NCBI GenBank assembly: GCA_017745175.1
Contig: JAGHZY010000025.1
Location: 1 to 64,000, forward strand
DNA: 64,000 bases
Origin: Sphingopyxis sp.
Lineage (GTDB): Bacteria > Pseudomonadota > Alphaproteobacteria > Sphingomonadales > Sphingomonadaceae
Direction of reading: 5' to 3'
The notes beneath the pieces are model-generated. The model was not told the origin of the DNA and did no database searches. It saw only the letters and a list, made by a program, of their open reading frames with translations. Numbering within the stretch: the stretch's first letter is position 1; every line of letters starts with the position of its first letter. The position numbers were made by a program, and so were the translations under genes. Positions 1 to 9,747 of this stretch are shown here, piece by piece.

Positions 1-48
1 TCCGACGAGTTCGCTTCCCTCTATGCCTTCGGGCTGGGGACGCGATGA
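1..48 (+). CDS. C-terminal end of an upstream gene (partial)
   Basis: An open frame runs from the first base to a TGA at 46-48 and would encode the last 15 residues of a protein ending FGLGTR. The stop overlaps the start of the next gene in an ATGA arrangement, which is typical of translational coupling, so this is probably the tail of the first gene of an operon with the hydrolase that follows. Too little is present to name a family. Confidence 0.45.
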   Translation, partial: SDEFASLYAFGLGTR

Positions 49-1175
49 TGACTGCTCCGATCGAGGGTCATGTCGCACCGGGTTTCGAGCGCGTGGCCGA
101 CGTCTTTGCGGAAAATTTTGCGCAAAACGGGCCCTATGCCGATATCGGCGCGTCGTTTGCCGTCTATCGCCGCGGCGAATGCGTCGTCGATCTGTGGGGC
201 GGGTATGCCGACCGCGCCGCAACCCGGCCATGGCAGCAGGACACTCTGGTCAATCTCTGGTCGACGACCAAGGCAGTCGCGGCCTTTTGCGTCGCGTTGC
301 TCATCGAGCGCGGCCAGCTCGACTATGCCGGGCGCGTCGCGGCATATTGGCCCGCCTTCGCCAAGGCGGGAAAGCAGGATGTAACGGTCGCGCAGCTGCT
401 GTCGCACGAGGCGGGGCTTCCCGGTTTTGCCGACCCGACATCGATCGACGACCTGTTCGAGCATGACCGCTGCGCGGCGCGGCTGGCGATGCAGGCGCCC
501 CTTTGGGAACCCGGCACCGCCAACGGTTATCATGCGGTGACCTATGGCTTTCTTGCTTCCGAGCTGGTCCGCCGCACCGATGGCCGGACGCTCGGCCGCT
601 TTCTCGCCGACGAACTCGCCGGTCCGCTGGGTGCCGATTTTCATATCGGCCTCGCCCGCGGGCTGGAGGCGCGTGTCGCCGAGCTTGTTCCACCCGATCA
701 GCCGGCGGATATGAGCAGCGTCGAAATGAACCCCGCGATGATGCTGGCCCTCGGCAGCCCAGCGATGGATCCGCACCGCGCGAACACACACGCCTGGCGT
801 GCCGCCGAACTTCCGGCGCTGAACGGCCATGGTTCGGCGCAGGGGATCGCGAAGCTTTACGCCGCGATGCTCGACCCCGCTGGTCCTTGCTCGCCTGCCA
901 CCGTGGAGCGAATGACCGCGATTGCCGCCGACCGCGACGACCTCGTTCTCGGTTTCAACCCGCGCTGGGGCATGGGCGTCGCCCATAATCAGGGCGGGAT
1001 GTTTGGCCCCCATACCGCGACTTTCGGTCACAGCGGCTGGGGCGGCTCGTTCGGCTGCGGCGATGCGGCACGTGGAATTGCGATCGGCTATGCCTGCAAT
1101 CATATGGGCCCCGACCTCGTGGGCGACCCGCGCGCGACCGCGCTTTGCCGCGCCGTCTTTGACGACGGCCGATAA
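45..1175 (+). CDS. Serine hydrolase, beta-lactamase/EstB-type fold
   Basis: A 376-residue protein of the class C beta-lactamase/penicillin-binding-protein-like hydrolase family, most often esterases or amide hydrolases rather than true beta-lactamases. The nucleophile motif SxxK is visible as STTK at residues 73-76, a tyrosine in GYHAVTYG near residue 162 is the likely second catalytic residue, and HSGWGG near residue 330 is the third box typical of the family. No signal peptide is evident, so it is probably cytoplasmic. Two adjacent ATG codons open the gene and overlap the preceding stop, implying co-transcription with the upstream gene. The substrate cannot be inferred. Confidence 0.85.
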   Translation: MMTAPIEGHVAPGFERVADVFAENFAQNGPYADIGASFAVYRRGECVVDLWGGYADRAATRPWQQDTLVNLWSTTKAVAAFCVALLIERGQLDYAGRVAAYWPAFAKAGKQDVTVAQLLSHEAGLPGFADPTSIDDLFEHDRCAARLAMQAPLWEPGTANGYHAVTYGFLASELVRRTDGRTLGRFLADELAGPLGADFHIGLARGLEARVAELVPPDQPADMSSVEMNPAMMLALGSPAMDPHRANTHAWRAAELPALNGHGSAQGIAKLYAAMLDPAGPCSPATVERMTAIAADRDDLVLGFNPRWGMGVAHNQGGMFGPHTATFGHSGWGGSFGCGDAARGIAIGYACNHMGPDLVGDPRATALCRAVFDDGR

Positions 1176-1261
1176 AAGCGGGCTTGGTTGGTCGCTGATA
1201 TGAAAATGGTGCGAGCCGCCCGCACAAGCCGATCATATGTCGCTGCGCGGCCTCCGTTCTC

Positions 1262-1618
1262 TCATGGCCGGAGCACATTCGGCTCCGGACGGGCCGGCAT
1301 GTTCGGCAGCAGGAATGCGTCGTCGAGGGCCACATAGTCGAGGCCACCTCCCGGCAACGGAAATTTCCGGCGGAAGCCCTCGCTTCGGTCCGCCGCGGCG
1401 AGAACGCGGGCCTTGAATCGATGAGCAAGCGAATGCCGGACCGGCAATCCGCTGGCAATTTTGGTCCAGCTGTTCCAGCTGATGCCGATCCGCGTCATGA
1501 TCTCGCATTGTCCGCCGACGAGATGCCCGATTTCATCCACCAGGTCCGGGTTGACGATGCACATGCGCTGCTTTTTCTGATCCACCGCGAATACTCCTTC
1601 AATCCATTTTTCAGCCAT
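1262..1618 (-). CDS. Conserved hypothetical protein
   Basis: A small basic protein of about 118 residues that I do not recognise. It has no signal peptide or membrane segment. The N-terminal half (VDQKKQRMCIVNPDLVDEI) looks like an ordinary globular domain with an even codon pattern. Two in-frame ATGs lie at 1627 and 1618; the second is preferred because a GAGGA ribosome site sits about nine bases upstream of it and abuts the first. It is isolated between the hydrolase and the Lrp-type regulator, with no operon partner. Confidence 0.5.
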   Translation of the reverse strand: MAEKWIEGVFAVDQKKQRMCIVNPDLVDEIGHLVGGQCEIMTRIGISWNSWTKIASGLPVRHSLAHRFKARVLAAADRSEGFRRKFPLPGGGLDYVALDDAFLLPNMPARPEPNVLRP

Positions 1619-1825
1619 CTGCGTCATTCCTCTTCGCTGTTCGCTTCCCGGCCCAAGAAGCCAGCGCCTCGATAGCAGCCCCCCGCCCGAAGAAATGCAG
1701 CGCGCCCGCGCATCGACGATCTTTTAAGCGCCGATTTCGCCATTGCTCCGAATTATCTTTGAATTTTCCGGCAAAAACATAAAGGTATGTTCATGTGAAA
1801 CGGGATTTTGCCGGGAGAATCTTCG

Positions 1826-2281
1826 ATGCTCAGTGAAGCGGATCTTCGCATCCTCAAGATCATTCAGACGGAAGGCCGGATTACCAATCAGGAACTGGCA
1901 AATCGCTGCGGGCTTTCGCCATCGGCCTGCTTCGACCGGCTGAAACGGCTGCGCGAGCAGGAATATATCCTCGGCTTCCATGCCCTGCTCGATCCGAACA
2001 AGCTCGACCGTTCGCTGCTGATCTTCATCGAAGTGCTCATGGACCGGACAACGGGTGACGTTTTCAAGGAATTCGCGGCGTCGGTATCGGTCATGCCCGA
2101 AATCCTCGAATGTCACATGGTGGCGGGCGGATTCGACTATCTCATCAAGGTCCGCGTCCGCGACATGGCCGCCTATCGGACGTTCCTCGCGGACACGCTG
2201 GTCCACATGCCCGGCATCCGCGAAACGCGAACCTATGCCGTTCTCGAAGAAGTCAAGAATGTGACGAGCTTGCCGTTGTGA
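1826..2281 (+). CDS. Lrp/AsnC family transcriptional regulator
   Basis: A 151-residue feast/famine regulator. The N-terminal winged helix-turn-helix (residues 5-60, with ITNQELANRCGLSPSACFDR as the DNA-reading part) is followed by the RAM/AsnC ligand-binding and oligomerisation domain (residues about 70-145, including the stretch HMVAGGFDYLIKV). An upstream TTG is open, but ATG 1826 has a GGGAGA site at good spacing and gives the usual length. It converges on the amino acid permease gene with only 15 bp between the stops. Regulators of this family often control amino acid catabolism and transport, so the permease and the amidohydrolase genes beyond it are plausible targets. That link is inference from position. 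Confidence 0.9.
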   Translation: MLSEADLRILKIIQTEGRITNQELANRCGLSPSACFDRLKRLREQEYILGFHALLDPNKLDRSLLIFIEVLMDRTTGDVFKEFAASVSVMPEILECHMVAGGFDYLIKVRVRDMAAYRTFLADTLVHMPGIRETRTYAVLEEVKNVTSLPL

Positions 2282-2296
2282 CATCAGGCTGCCGCC

Positions 2297-3709
2297 CTAT
2301 TTGGCCTGCACGGCCAGCCGGCTCTTGCGGGCGCCATAGGCCAGATAGACGACGACCCCGATCAGGTTCCAGATCAGAAAGCGGCTCTGTGTGATCGCCG
2401 GCAGGCTGAAGAACAGGTAGATACAGCCGCCGATCGCAACAAGGCCGACGACCCACGGCATCGGCGCGCGAAACACCCGCGGCAGGTCGGGCTGACGGAC
2501 GCGAAGGATGATCAGGCAGAGGCCGACCGCGACGAACGCCGCCAACGTTCCAGCATTCGCCAGTTCCGCGATTTCCGAGAGCGGGAAAAGGCCCGCGATC
2601 GCCGCGACGACGGCTGCGGTGCCGACCGTGACGGCGACGGGCGTACCGCGCCGGTTCAGCCTACCCAGTCGCTCGGGCAGCATCCGGTCGCGCGCCATCA
2701 CGAAGAAGATGCGGCTTTGCCCGAACATGAAGGCGAGAATCACCGTCGGCAGCGCAATGACAGCCACTGCGCCGATCAGCGTCGCCATCCCCGGATGCCC
2801 CAGCGTACGCAGCACATGCGCGAGCGGCTCGCCCGAGCTGGAAAATTCGAGGAAGGGCATCGCGCCGATCGCGGCCGCGGCGACCAGCATATAGACGACC
2901 GTGCACACGATCATCGACCCGACGATCCCGATGGTGAGATCGCGGCCGGGATTTTTCGCCTCTTCCGCAGCCGTCGATACCGCATCGAAGCCGTAGAAGG
3001 CGAAGAAAATGATCGCCGCGGCCGCCATGACGCCACGCACCTGTCCATCGACCTCGTGTGCAGCAAAACCATAAGGCATGAAGGGGTCGAAATGGCCGGC
3101 GTCGAACGCGGGCAGCGCGAGCAGGATGAACGCCGCGAGCGCACCCAGCTTGAGCACCACGAGAACGGCGTTGACCGAGGCGCTTTCGCGGGTGCCGATC
3201 AGCAGCATGCCCGCAACCCCCGCGACGATGAGGATCGCGGGCAGGTTGACGATTCCCCCGGCATGCGGCCCCGCGGCAAGCGCGAGCGGGACATCGATGC
3301 CGGCCGCCTGCAGGAAGCCGACGGCGTAGCCCGACCAGCCGACAGCCACCGCCGCACAGACAACCGAATATTCGAGCACGAGGCTCCACCCGATCACCCA
3401 CGCAACGCCTTCGCCGATCACGGCGTAGCTATAGGTATAGGCGCTGCCAGAAACCGGCATCAGCGTCGCGAGTTCGGCATAGGCGAGCGCGGCGCAGACG
3501 CAGACCAGCCCGGCGACGATGAAAGCGATGAGGACCGCAGGGCCGGCGCGTTCGGCACCCACGCCGATCAGCGTATATATTCCCGTGCCGACGATCGCTC
3601 CGACACCGAGCGCCACGAGGTGCGGCCATCCCAGCGTCCGGTGTAGCCGCTGCGCCTCGTTGACGGCGGTGACCGTTTCGATCGATTTTCGCCTGGTAAG
3701 AAATGACAT
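2297..3709 (-). CDS. APC superfamily amino acid permease
   Basis: A 470-residue integral membrane protein with about 12 hydrophobic segments. The first segment carries the consensus GVGAIVGTGIYTLIGVG expected of cationic amino acid transporter-type permeases (YfnA/CAT group of the APC superfamily). It would import amino acids by proton symport or exchange. The start at 3709 (MSFLTRRKS) is chosen over an in-frame ATG at 3751 because a GGGGGA ribosome site lies five bases upstream of it. The gene lies downstream of two secreted amidohydrolase genes on the same strand, fitting uptake of amino acids released by them. Substrate specificity cannot be read from sequence. Confidence 0.9.
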   Translation of the reverse strand: MSFLTRRKSIETVTAVNEAQRLHRTLGWPHLVALGVGAIVGTGIYTLIGVGAERAGPAVLIAFIVAGLVCVCAALAYAELATLMPVSGSAYTYSYAVIGEGVAWVIGWSLVLEYSVVCAAVAVGWSGYAVGFLQAAGIDVPLALAAGPHAGGIVNLPAILIVAGVAGMLLIGTRESASVNAVLVVLKLGALAAFILLALPAFDAGHFDPFMPYGFAAHEVDGQVRGVMAAAAIIFFAFYGFDAVSTAAEEAKNPGRDLTIGIVGSMIVCTVVYMLVAAAAIGAMPFLEFSSSGEPLAHVLRTLGHPGMATLIGAVAVIALPTVILAFMFGQSRIFFVMARDRMLPERLGRLNRRGTPVAVTVGTAAVVAAIAGLFPLSEIAELANAGTLAAFVAVGLCLIILRVRQPDLPRVFRAPMPWVVGLVAIGGCIYLFFSLPAITQSRFLIWNLIGVVVYLAYGARKSRLAVQAK

Positions 3710-3816
3710 GAAGGTCCCCCGCCCGATCATCACCATGATCGGGATCGACATCGATAACCGGCGCCATGCCTGTCAGGGCAGGCATGGCGCGGATGCTTTT
3801 GGCGAAAAATGGCGCG

Positions 3817-5451
3817 TTACTGGCCGGCCTTGGCCTTTTCGTTTTCGACCATCGTCGCGACATCGGCCAGCAGCTGCTTCGCATCGTAAACGATGCCGTC
3901 CTTGATGGTGAACTTCACCCCGCCGACGACCTCCTGCCTGTTCGTCTCGGAATTGAGGCGTTGAAAACCGGTGCCGTAGAGCGTCTTGAGATTTTGCAGC
4001 GGGTTTTCCGGAACGACCACGAGGTCGGCCAGCATGCCCGCGCGTACCGCGCCGATCGGCGGCGTTTCGCCGCGCGGTTCGTACAGCGTCTGGGCCCCCA
4101 TCATCGTCGCGGCGCGGATCACCTCGAGCGGGGAGAAACCGGCTTCGCGCAACAATTCCAGCTCTTCGACATAGGCAAAGCCATAGACTTTCCAGATGAA
4201 ACCCGAATCGGTGCCGACCGTAACGCGGCCACCCATATTCTTGTAATCGTTCATCAATCGCATGAAGAGGCCATAGAATTTCTTCCAGGCAAATTCATTC
4301 TCGGTCGTCCAGTCGTAGAAATAGGAGCCGTGGTTGTCGCGGGTCGACTGGAAATAATTCCAGAGCTGGGGCGTCGTGTAGCGCGCATGCCAATCAGCGT
4401 TGCGTGCACGCATCAGATCGCGCGAGGCGGCATAGATATTGAAGGTCGGATCGAAAGTGACGTGGTTCGCCTTCTGCGCTTCCAGATATTCCTGCCACTG
4501 CTTCGTGTCGGGGCCATAGACCTGATCCCAGATCTCGGCGACCTCGCCGAAACGGTGCTGTTCGTTGTTATAGTCATATTGCGACGGGAAATCCTGAATC
4601 GCCCGGCCCTTGAGCAGCGATTCCATATGCCCGTAATAATGGGTGACCGTGTTCAGCCCGGCATCGCCGGCCTGGCGCGCGTTGAAATTGGCAACCCCGA
4701 TCTGGCTGAGGTGCGCTGTCGTGCCGAGGCCGAGTTTCTTCGCCTCGTCGAGCGCGGCCGAAAAGACGTCGGGGGTTTCATTCTCGCGGTTGAAGAACTT
4801 GATCCCGTCGATATTGTTCTTCGCGGCCCAGCGCACCCATTCGCGCGCCTTGAGCGGGGTGTCGACCACACCGCCCGACCAGCCAGCACCCAGCGTCTGA
4901 TAGTTGAAGATGCGCGGCGCCACGATCTCGTTGCGTGCCGAACGGTCCTTCTCGCGGCTCGCGACCGCGGGCGCGCCCAGCGGAACCCCGCGCACCGTCG
5001 TCACGCCATGCGCCAGCCACAGCTTGTACGCATAGCTTGCATCGGGCGCCTTGTCGGCTCCGGGCAGGTGAACGTGCATGTCGGTGAACCCGGGTAGGAC
5101 GTACATGCCCGTCGCATCGATCTCATAATCGGCGTCGTTCGGTGCGCGATTGGGTGCCGAGGGAAGCCCCGGCCAGCCCGCCTGCTTGATCGAGGAAATC
5201 CTGTTGCCCTCGACGACGATGTCGAAGCGGCCGCGCGGCGGTGCGCCGGTGCCGTCGATGATCGTCGCGTTGCGGATCACCATCTTGCGGAACGGCCCGG
5301 CACCCTCGCCCGGCTTGCGCGCCGGTGCGCCGGCGCTGACCGGGAAGACCTCTGCGGCTGGAGTCGCCTTTTTGTTGTCGGCCTGATGCGCGGTCGCCGG
5401 CACGGCAAGCAACGCCGCCGCGAGCGCGATTTTGGTTATCTTCAACTTCAT
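3817..5451 (-). CDS. Secreted amidohydrolase (Xaa-Pro/imidazolonepropionase-like)
   Basis: A 544-residue amidohydrolase-superfamily enzyme with a signal peptide (residues 1-21, hydrophobic AALLAVPATA). The metal-binding set is complete: HVH at 126-128, a probable carboxylated lysine K218 in DGIKFF, histidines H247 and H271 or H275, and D415 in GTDSG. Close families include periplasmic peptidases that remove C-terminal residues and prolidase-like enzymes, so a peptide or cyclic amide substrate is plausible. It starts at ATG 5451, after an upstream in-frame extension at 5490 lacking a signal-like start. It is a paralogue of the next gene and probably co-transcribed with it, 86 bp apart. Confidence 0.85.
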   Translation of the reverse strand: MKLKITKIALAAALLAVPATAHQADNKKATPAAEVFPVSAGAPARKPGEGAGPFRKMVIRNATIIDGTGAPPRGRFDIVVEGNRISSIKQAGWPGLPSAPNRAPNDADYEIDATGMYVLPGFTDMHVHLPGADKAPDASYAYKLWLAHGVTTVRGVPLGAPAVASREKDRSARNEIVAPRIFNYQTLGAGWSGGVVDTPLKAREWVRWAAKNNIDGIKFFNRENETPDVFSAALDEAKKLGLGTTAHLSQIGVANFNARQAGDAGLNTVTHYYGHMESLLKGRAIQDFPSQYDYNNEQHRFGEVAEIWDQVYGPDTKQWQEYLEAQKANHVTFDPTFNIYAASRDLMRARNADWHARYTTPQLWNYFQSTRDNHGSYFYDWTTENEFAWKKFYGLFMRLMNDYKNMGGRVTVGTDSGFIWKVYGFAYVEELELLREAGFSPLEVIRAATMMGAQTLYEPRGETPPIGAVRAGMLADLVVVPENPLQNLKTLYGTGFQRLNSETNRQEVVGGVKFTIKDGIVYDAKQLLADVATMVENEKAKAGQ

Positions 5452-5537
5452 TGGACCCGTTTCCCCGTTTCGATTGATTTTCCTGTTCACGCGAAGCGAT
5501 GGTCGGGCGGCAATATCCGCGCCGCCCGCACATCGGT

Positions 5538-7226
5538 TCAGGGCAGCGGAACTCCCTCTTCGGGAAGCCCCATCCGCCGCTTTTCGGACTTCACCATTTC
5601 GGCGACGTCGGCGAGCAGCTTTTTCGCGTCATAGACGATGCCGTCCTTGATCGTGTAGCTGACCCCGCCGACGCGCTCGAGCTTCTGCGTCTGTTCGTTG
5701 AGGCGCAGCGCGCCGGTGCCGTAAAGCGTCTTGAAGTTCTGGAGCGGATTTTCCTTCACCAGCACCATGTCGGCGAGCTTGCCGACGCGCACCGTTCCGA
5801 TCGGCGGCGCGACATTGCCTTTCGGTTCGTAGAGCGTCAGTGCCCCGTTCAACGTTGCCGCCTGCACGACCTGTGTCGGGTTGAAGCCGGCCTCCTGCAG
5901 CAGTTCGAGTTCCTCGACATAGCCGAAGCCATAGGTCTTGAAGATGAAGCCCGAGTCCGATCCGGTCGTCACGCGGCCGCCGATATTCTTGTAGTCATTC
6001 ACCAGATGCATGAACTTCTGGTAGAAATTCCGCCAGCGGACCTCCTTCTCGGTCGTCCAGTCGAAGAAATAGGACCCATGGTTCTCGCGCGACGACTGGA
6101 AGAAATTCCAGAGCTGCGGCATCGTATATTTGCCATGCCAGTCGGCGTTGCGCGCGTGCGTCAGGTCGCGTGATGCAGCGTAGATCGTCATCGTCGGGTC
6201 GAAGGTGACGCCGTTCTTCTTCTGGCTTTCGAGATAGTCCTTCCACTCGTCGGTGCCCGGCTCAAAGCTCTCGCGATACAGGTTGGCCACATTGCTGAAG
6301 CGGTCCTGCTCGTCCATGTAATTGTAGCCCGGATCCCAGTTCTGCACCGGACCTTCCTTCAGCAGCGATTCCATATGGCCATAAAAATGGGTGACGGTGC
6401 CGAGACCCGTTTCGCCCGCATGTCTGGCATCCATCCGCGCGACACCGACCTGCGACAGGTGCGCGACGGTTCCGATATGCTGCTTCTTCGCTTCGTCATA
6501 AATCGCTTCGAGCACCTCGGGCGGCTGGTTCGGATCGGCGGTGACCTTGATGCCGTCGATCCCCGCCTTCGCGGCCCAGCGCACCCATTCACGCGCTTTT
6601 TCGGGCGTGTTGGTCAGCCCGCCTGTCCAGCCGCGGCCCGATCCCGGGCGGTGATAGGAAAAGATGCGCGGCGCGGCGATTTCGTTGCGCGCCGACCGCG
6701 CGCGCTCGCTCAGCGCGATTTCGAAGGGCGCCAGGTCGACGCCGCGGACCGAGGTGACGCCATGCGCCAGCCACAGCTTGTACGAATAGCTGAGGTCGGG
6801 CGCCTTGTCGTCGCTCGACCCATGGACGTGCATGTCGATGAACCCCGGCAGCATGAACATCCCGGTCGCGTCGAGTTCATAGTCGGCGTCGCGCGGCGCG
6901 CGGCCGGCGACCAGCGGAAGCCCCGGCGTACCGGCCGCCTCGATCGAGGTGATGATGTTGTTTTCGACGACGACGTCGACCGGGCCGCGCGGCGGCGCGC
7001 CGCTGCCGTCGATCAGCGTCACGCCCCGGATCACCATCTTGCGGAACGGCCCGGCGCCTTCGCCCGCCTGCCGGGCAGGCGCCGCGACGGCCCCCGCGCG
7101 CGGCTTCACCGCCTCGGCAGCGGGGGCGGCATTCTGCGCCTGCCCCGAAGCGACCGGAATGGAACACAAGAATCCGGCCGTCCCGGCCATCAGCGTCCGC
7201 CATGCGGCCACGCGCAGTCTGTCCAT
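5538..7226 (-). CDS. Secreted amidohydrolase, paralogue of its neighbour
   Basis: A 562-residue amidohydrolase with a signal peptide (cleavage likely near VASGQA, residues 25-30). The ligands match the neighbouring enzyme: H133 and H135 in DMHVH, K227 in DGIKV, H256 in VAHLSQV, H280 and H284, and an aspartate in TGSDSG. The two proteins share blocks such as AREWVRWAAK, NADWH and DWTTE over their full length, so this is a tandem duplication with divergence. A GGGGAGAG ribosome site lies before ATG 7226. It sits downstream of a TonB-dependent receptor gene, 92 bp away on the same strand, suggesting that an imported substrate is hydrolysed in the periplasm. Confidence 0.85.
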   Translation of the reverse strand: MDRLRVAAWRTLMAGTAGFLCSIPVASGQAQNAAPAAEAVKPRAGAVAAPARQAGEGAGPFRKMVIRGVTLIDGSGAPPRGPVDVVVENNIITSIEAAGTPGLPLVAGRAPRDADYELDATGMFMLPGFIDMHVHGSSDDKAPDLSYSYKLWLAHGVTSVRGVDLAPFEIALSERARSARNEIAAPRIFSYHRPGSGRGWTGGLTNTPEKAREWVRWAAKAGIDGIKVTADPNQPPEVLEAIYDEAKKQHIGTVAHLSQVGVARMDARHAGETGLGTVTHFYGHMESLLKEGPVQNWDPGYNYMDEQDRFSNVANLYRESFEPGTDEWKDYLESQKKNGVTFDPTMTIYAASRDLTHARNADWHGKYTMPQLWNFFQSSRENHGSYFFDWTTEKEVRWRNFYQKFMHLVNDYKNIGGRVTTGSDSGFIFKTYGFGYVEELELLQEAGFNPTQVVQAATLNGALTLYEPKGNVAPPIGTVRVGKLADMVLVKENPLQNFKTLYGTGALRLNEQTQKLERVGGVSYTIKDGIVYDAKKLLADVAEMVKSEKRRMGLPEEGVPLP

Positions 7227-7318
7227 CGTAAGCTCTCCCCTGAAAACCCATCAAGATATGAATATGCCGCGGAAATGGCGGGCGCGGCGGGACCATCCCA
7301 ACCAGCGCCCGCGCTTCG

Positions 7319-9661
7319 TCAACGGAACCGTTTTGTGAGGTTGAGGCCGATCGTCCGCGGCGGCGCGCCGTGAGTGATCGTCAGCCCGCCGGTGTTCGCG
7401 CTCGTCGACTTGGTCGTGATCGCAAGCGCATCGAACAGATTGTTCACATAGAGCTGTGCGCTCCAGTTGCCGTCGGGCGCCTGGACGCCGATCCGCGCAT
7501 TGATCAGACCATAGTCGTCGACCTTGCGGCGGAAGACGTCGGTCGCGGCAAGCGTCGAATAGGACGATCCCACATAGCTGCCGTCGATCCGCACCGATCC
7601 TTCGAGGCTGTCGCTCAGCGTCCAGACATATTCGGCCGAGGCGCTGACGTTCCACCTGGGTACGAACGGCAGCCTGTCGCCCTTGCGGCCGGCGGCCACG
7701 ACAATCTGGCTGACCTGATCCTCGGACAGTTTGGCGTCGGTGTAGCCCACGTTGGCGATCAGCGAGAGCCCCTGGATCGGCGTCGCATTGAGCTCGACCT
7801 CGACACCCTTGATCCGTGCGGCACCCACGTTCGAAATCAGACCGAACACCGATCCCGTGCCCGCCGTGCGCGCCGAGACCTGCATGTTCGACCAGTCGAT
7901 CTGATAGCCCGTCAGGTTGAGGTAGACACCTTGGATCGGCTGACTCTTGACCCCCAGCTCATAGTTCCAGAGGCTGTCGGCGCTGTAGCCGGTGAGGGCC
8001 ACCGGCAGGCCGATCGCCTGATTGACCCCGCCCGGACGAAAGCCTTCGGCTGCCTGGGCATAGATCATCAGGTTGCGGCTGAATTCGTACGACAGGTTGA
8101 ACTTGTGGACGAACCCGTTTTCGGTGGTGTGTGCTTCGGTGTAGGGCGAGGGCACCGACGCATAATGAATCTGGCCCTGCTCGACGACGCCGCCGACGGT
8201 CTTGTCATATTCGTACCAGCGGCTGCCGACCGTCGCGGTCAGCTTGTCGAAGAATTTGTACGAAAGCTCGGCGAACAGCGCCTTCTGCTTCAGATGATCA
8301 TTGATCGTGCGGTCATAGTAGATGTTCGCCGGGACGAAGGGATTGAGCTGGCCGGTGCGCGGGTCTGCGCTCAGCAACGTCGAGCGCACCCATGATTTGC
8401 GGTCCTCGAGGAACCCGCCGAAGGTCCAGTTGAACGGACCGTTGCCGGTCGACGAGAGCCGCACCTCGTTCGACCAGTTCTTCACGCTCTGCGGCTGGTA
8501 CAGGCTCGAAAAGAGGATCGCGTTGGTGAGGTCCAGATAGGGACCGAGCTGGGCGGGCGTGCAGACCGCCGTCGTGTCGCGCAAGAGATAGCGGGCGCAG
8601 CCCGCGGCATTGTTGCGGCCGTTGAAATTGTCGCTGACGTCGCCGACGGCGATACGATCGCGATCGAAATAGGTCGAGACGGCGGTGAGCGACACGGCGC
8701 CGAAATCGTAACGCAGCGTTCCGCTGTAGATCCGGTTCTCGTCATAATTGCCCGATTCCGAGCGCGCATTGGTCGTGTGACGCTGACCCGTTTCGAAAAA
8801 CCAGCGCGACGCGTCGGTCGAAACCTTGGTGTAATAGGCGCCGAGATCGATTGTCAGATCGTCGGTCGGCGTGAAGCGCAGCAGCGCGCGCCCGCTGTAG
8901 CTGTAGCCGTCGTTGATATTCTTGGTGCCGTAATAGCTGTTGTCGATATAGCCCGCGAACTGCTGATAACTGCCGACGACGCGCAGCGCGAGCTTGTCGG
9001 AAACGATCGGCAGGTTGATCATGGCGTCGACGCTCGCACCCGGACTGCCGCCCTTCACCGACGAAAGATTGACGCTCCCGGCCCCTTCGAGCAGGTCCGT
9101 CTTCGGCTTTTCATAAATGATGCGGACCGTGCCCCCCATCGAGCCCGACCCATAGAGCGTGCCTTGGGGGCCGCGCAGAACTTCCGCCCGTTCGACATCG
9201 AAAACGCGGAAGTCGGGCGTGCTGCCCGCCGCGTCGCTGGTCGTGCCCACCGAACCTGCCACCGGCGATTCGTCATAGTAGACGCCGACGGTCGGCTCGC
9301 CGGCACCGACGACGCCGCGCAGGATGACGCGCCGGTTGCCCGGACCATTGTCGACGATCCGCAGACTGGGGGTGTTCTGCGTCAGCTCGGTAAAGCTCGT
9401 CGTGCCCGCCCGCTCGAGAGAGTCGCCCGTTACCGCCGAAATCGCCAGCGGCGTATCCTGCAGGCGCGTGTCGCGTTTCAGGGCGGTCACCACGATTTCG
9501 CCGCCCGTCGAATGCGTCGTGTCCTGGCTCTCCTGAACGCCCTGCCCTTCCTGCTCCTCCTGCGCCATCGCCGGCGAGGCGCTCACCACACATATGCCGG
9601 ACAGGAGCGCGACACGCACCGCCCGGATATTTCGGCGAACATTTGTTCCTTGCTTCCGCAT
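7319..9661 (-). CDS. TonB-dependent outer membrane receptor
   Basis: A 780-residue ligand-gated outer membrane barrel. It has a signal peptide (cleavage near SPAMA, residue 33), a TonB-box-like stretch GEIVVTALKRD, a plug domain containing LRGPQGTLYGSGSMGG, and a long beta-barrel ending in GLNLTKRFR. ATG 9661 is preferred because an AAGGGGAA ribosome site lies seven bases upstream; a TTG at 9682 is also open. It heads the presumed unit receptor, amidohydrolase, amidohydrolase, permease on this strand, so the substrate may be a peptide or related amide. The ligand is not determinable. Confidence 0.92.
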   Translation of the reverse strand: MRKQGTNVRRNIRAVRVALLSGICVVSASPAMAQEEQEGQGVQESQDTTHSTGGEIVVTALKRDTRLQDTPLAISAVTGDSLERAGTTSFTELTQNTPSLRIVDNGPGNRRVILRGVVGAGEPTVGVYYDESPVAGSVGTTSDAAGSTPDFRVFDVERAEVLRGPQGTLYGSGSMGGTVRIIYEKPKTDLLEGAGSVNLSSVKGGSPGASVDAMINLPIVSDKLALRVVGSYQQFAGYIDNSYYGTKNINDGYSYSGRALLRFTPTDDLTIDLGAYYTKVSTDASRWFFETGQRHTTNARSESGNYDENRIYSGTLRYDFGAVSLTAVSTYFDRDRIAVGDVSDNFNGRNNAAGCARYLLRDTTAVCTPAQLGPYLDLTNAILFSSLYQPQSVKNWSNEVRLSSTGNGPFNWTFGGFLEDRKSWVRSTLLSADPRTGQLNPFVPANIYYDRTINDHLKQKALFAELSYKFFDKLTATVGSRWYEYDKTVGGVVEQGQIHYASVPSPYTEAHTTENGFVHKFNLSYEFSRNLMIYAQAAEGFRPGGVNQAIGLPVALTGYSADSLWNYELGVKSQPIQGVYLNLTGYQIDWSNMQVSARTAGTGSVFGLISNVGAARIKGVEVELNATPIQGLSLIANVGYTDAKLSEDQVSQIVVAAGRKGDRLPFVPRWNVSASAEYVWTLSDSLEGSVRIDGSYVGSSYSTLAATDVFRRKVDDYGLINARIGVQAPDGNWSAQLYVNNLFDALAITTKSTSANTGGLTITHGAPPRTIGLNLTKRFR

Positions 9662-9747
9662 TCGATTTTCCCCTTTTTTCAACTTTTGGCCCGTTTTTGA
9701 ATTTTTATGATGCTAACAGCTCGCCCACCGAATGTACGCGGTATTTC

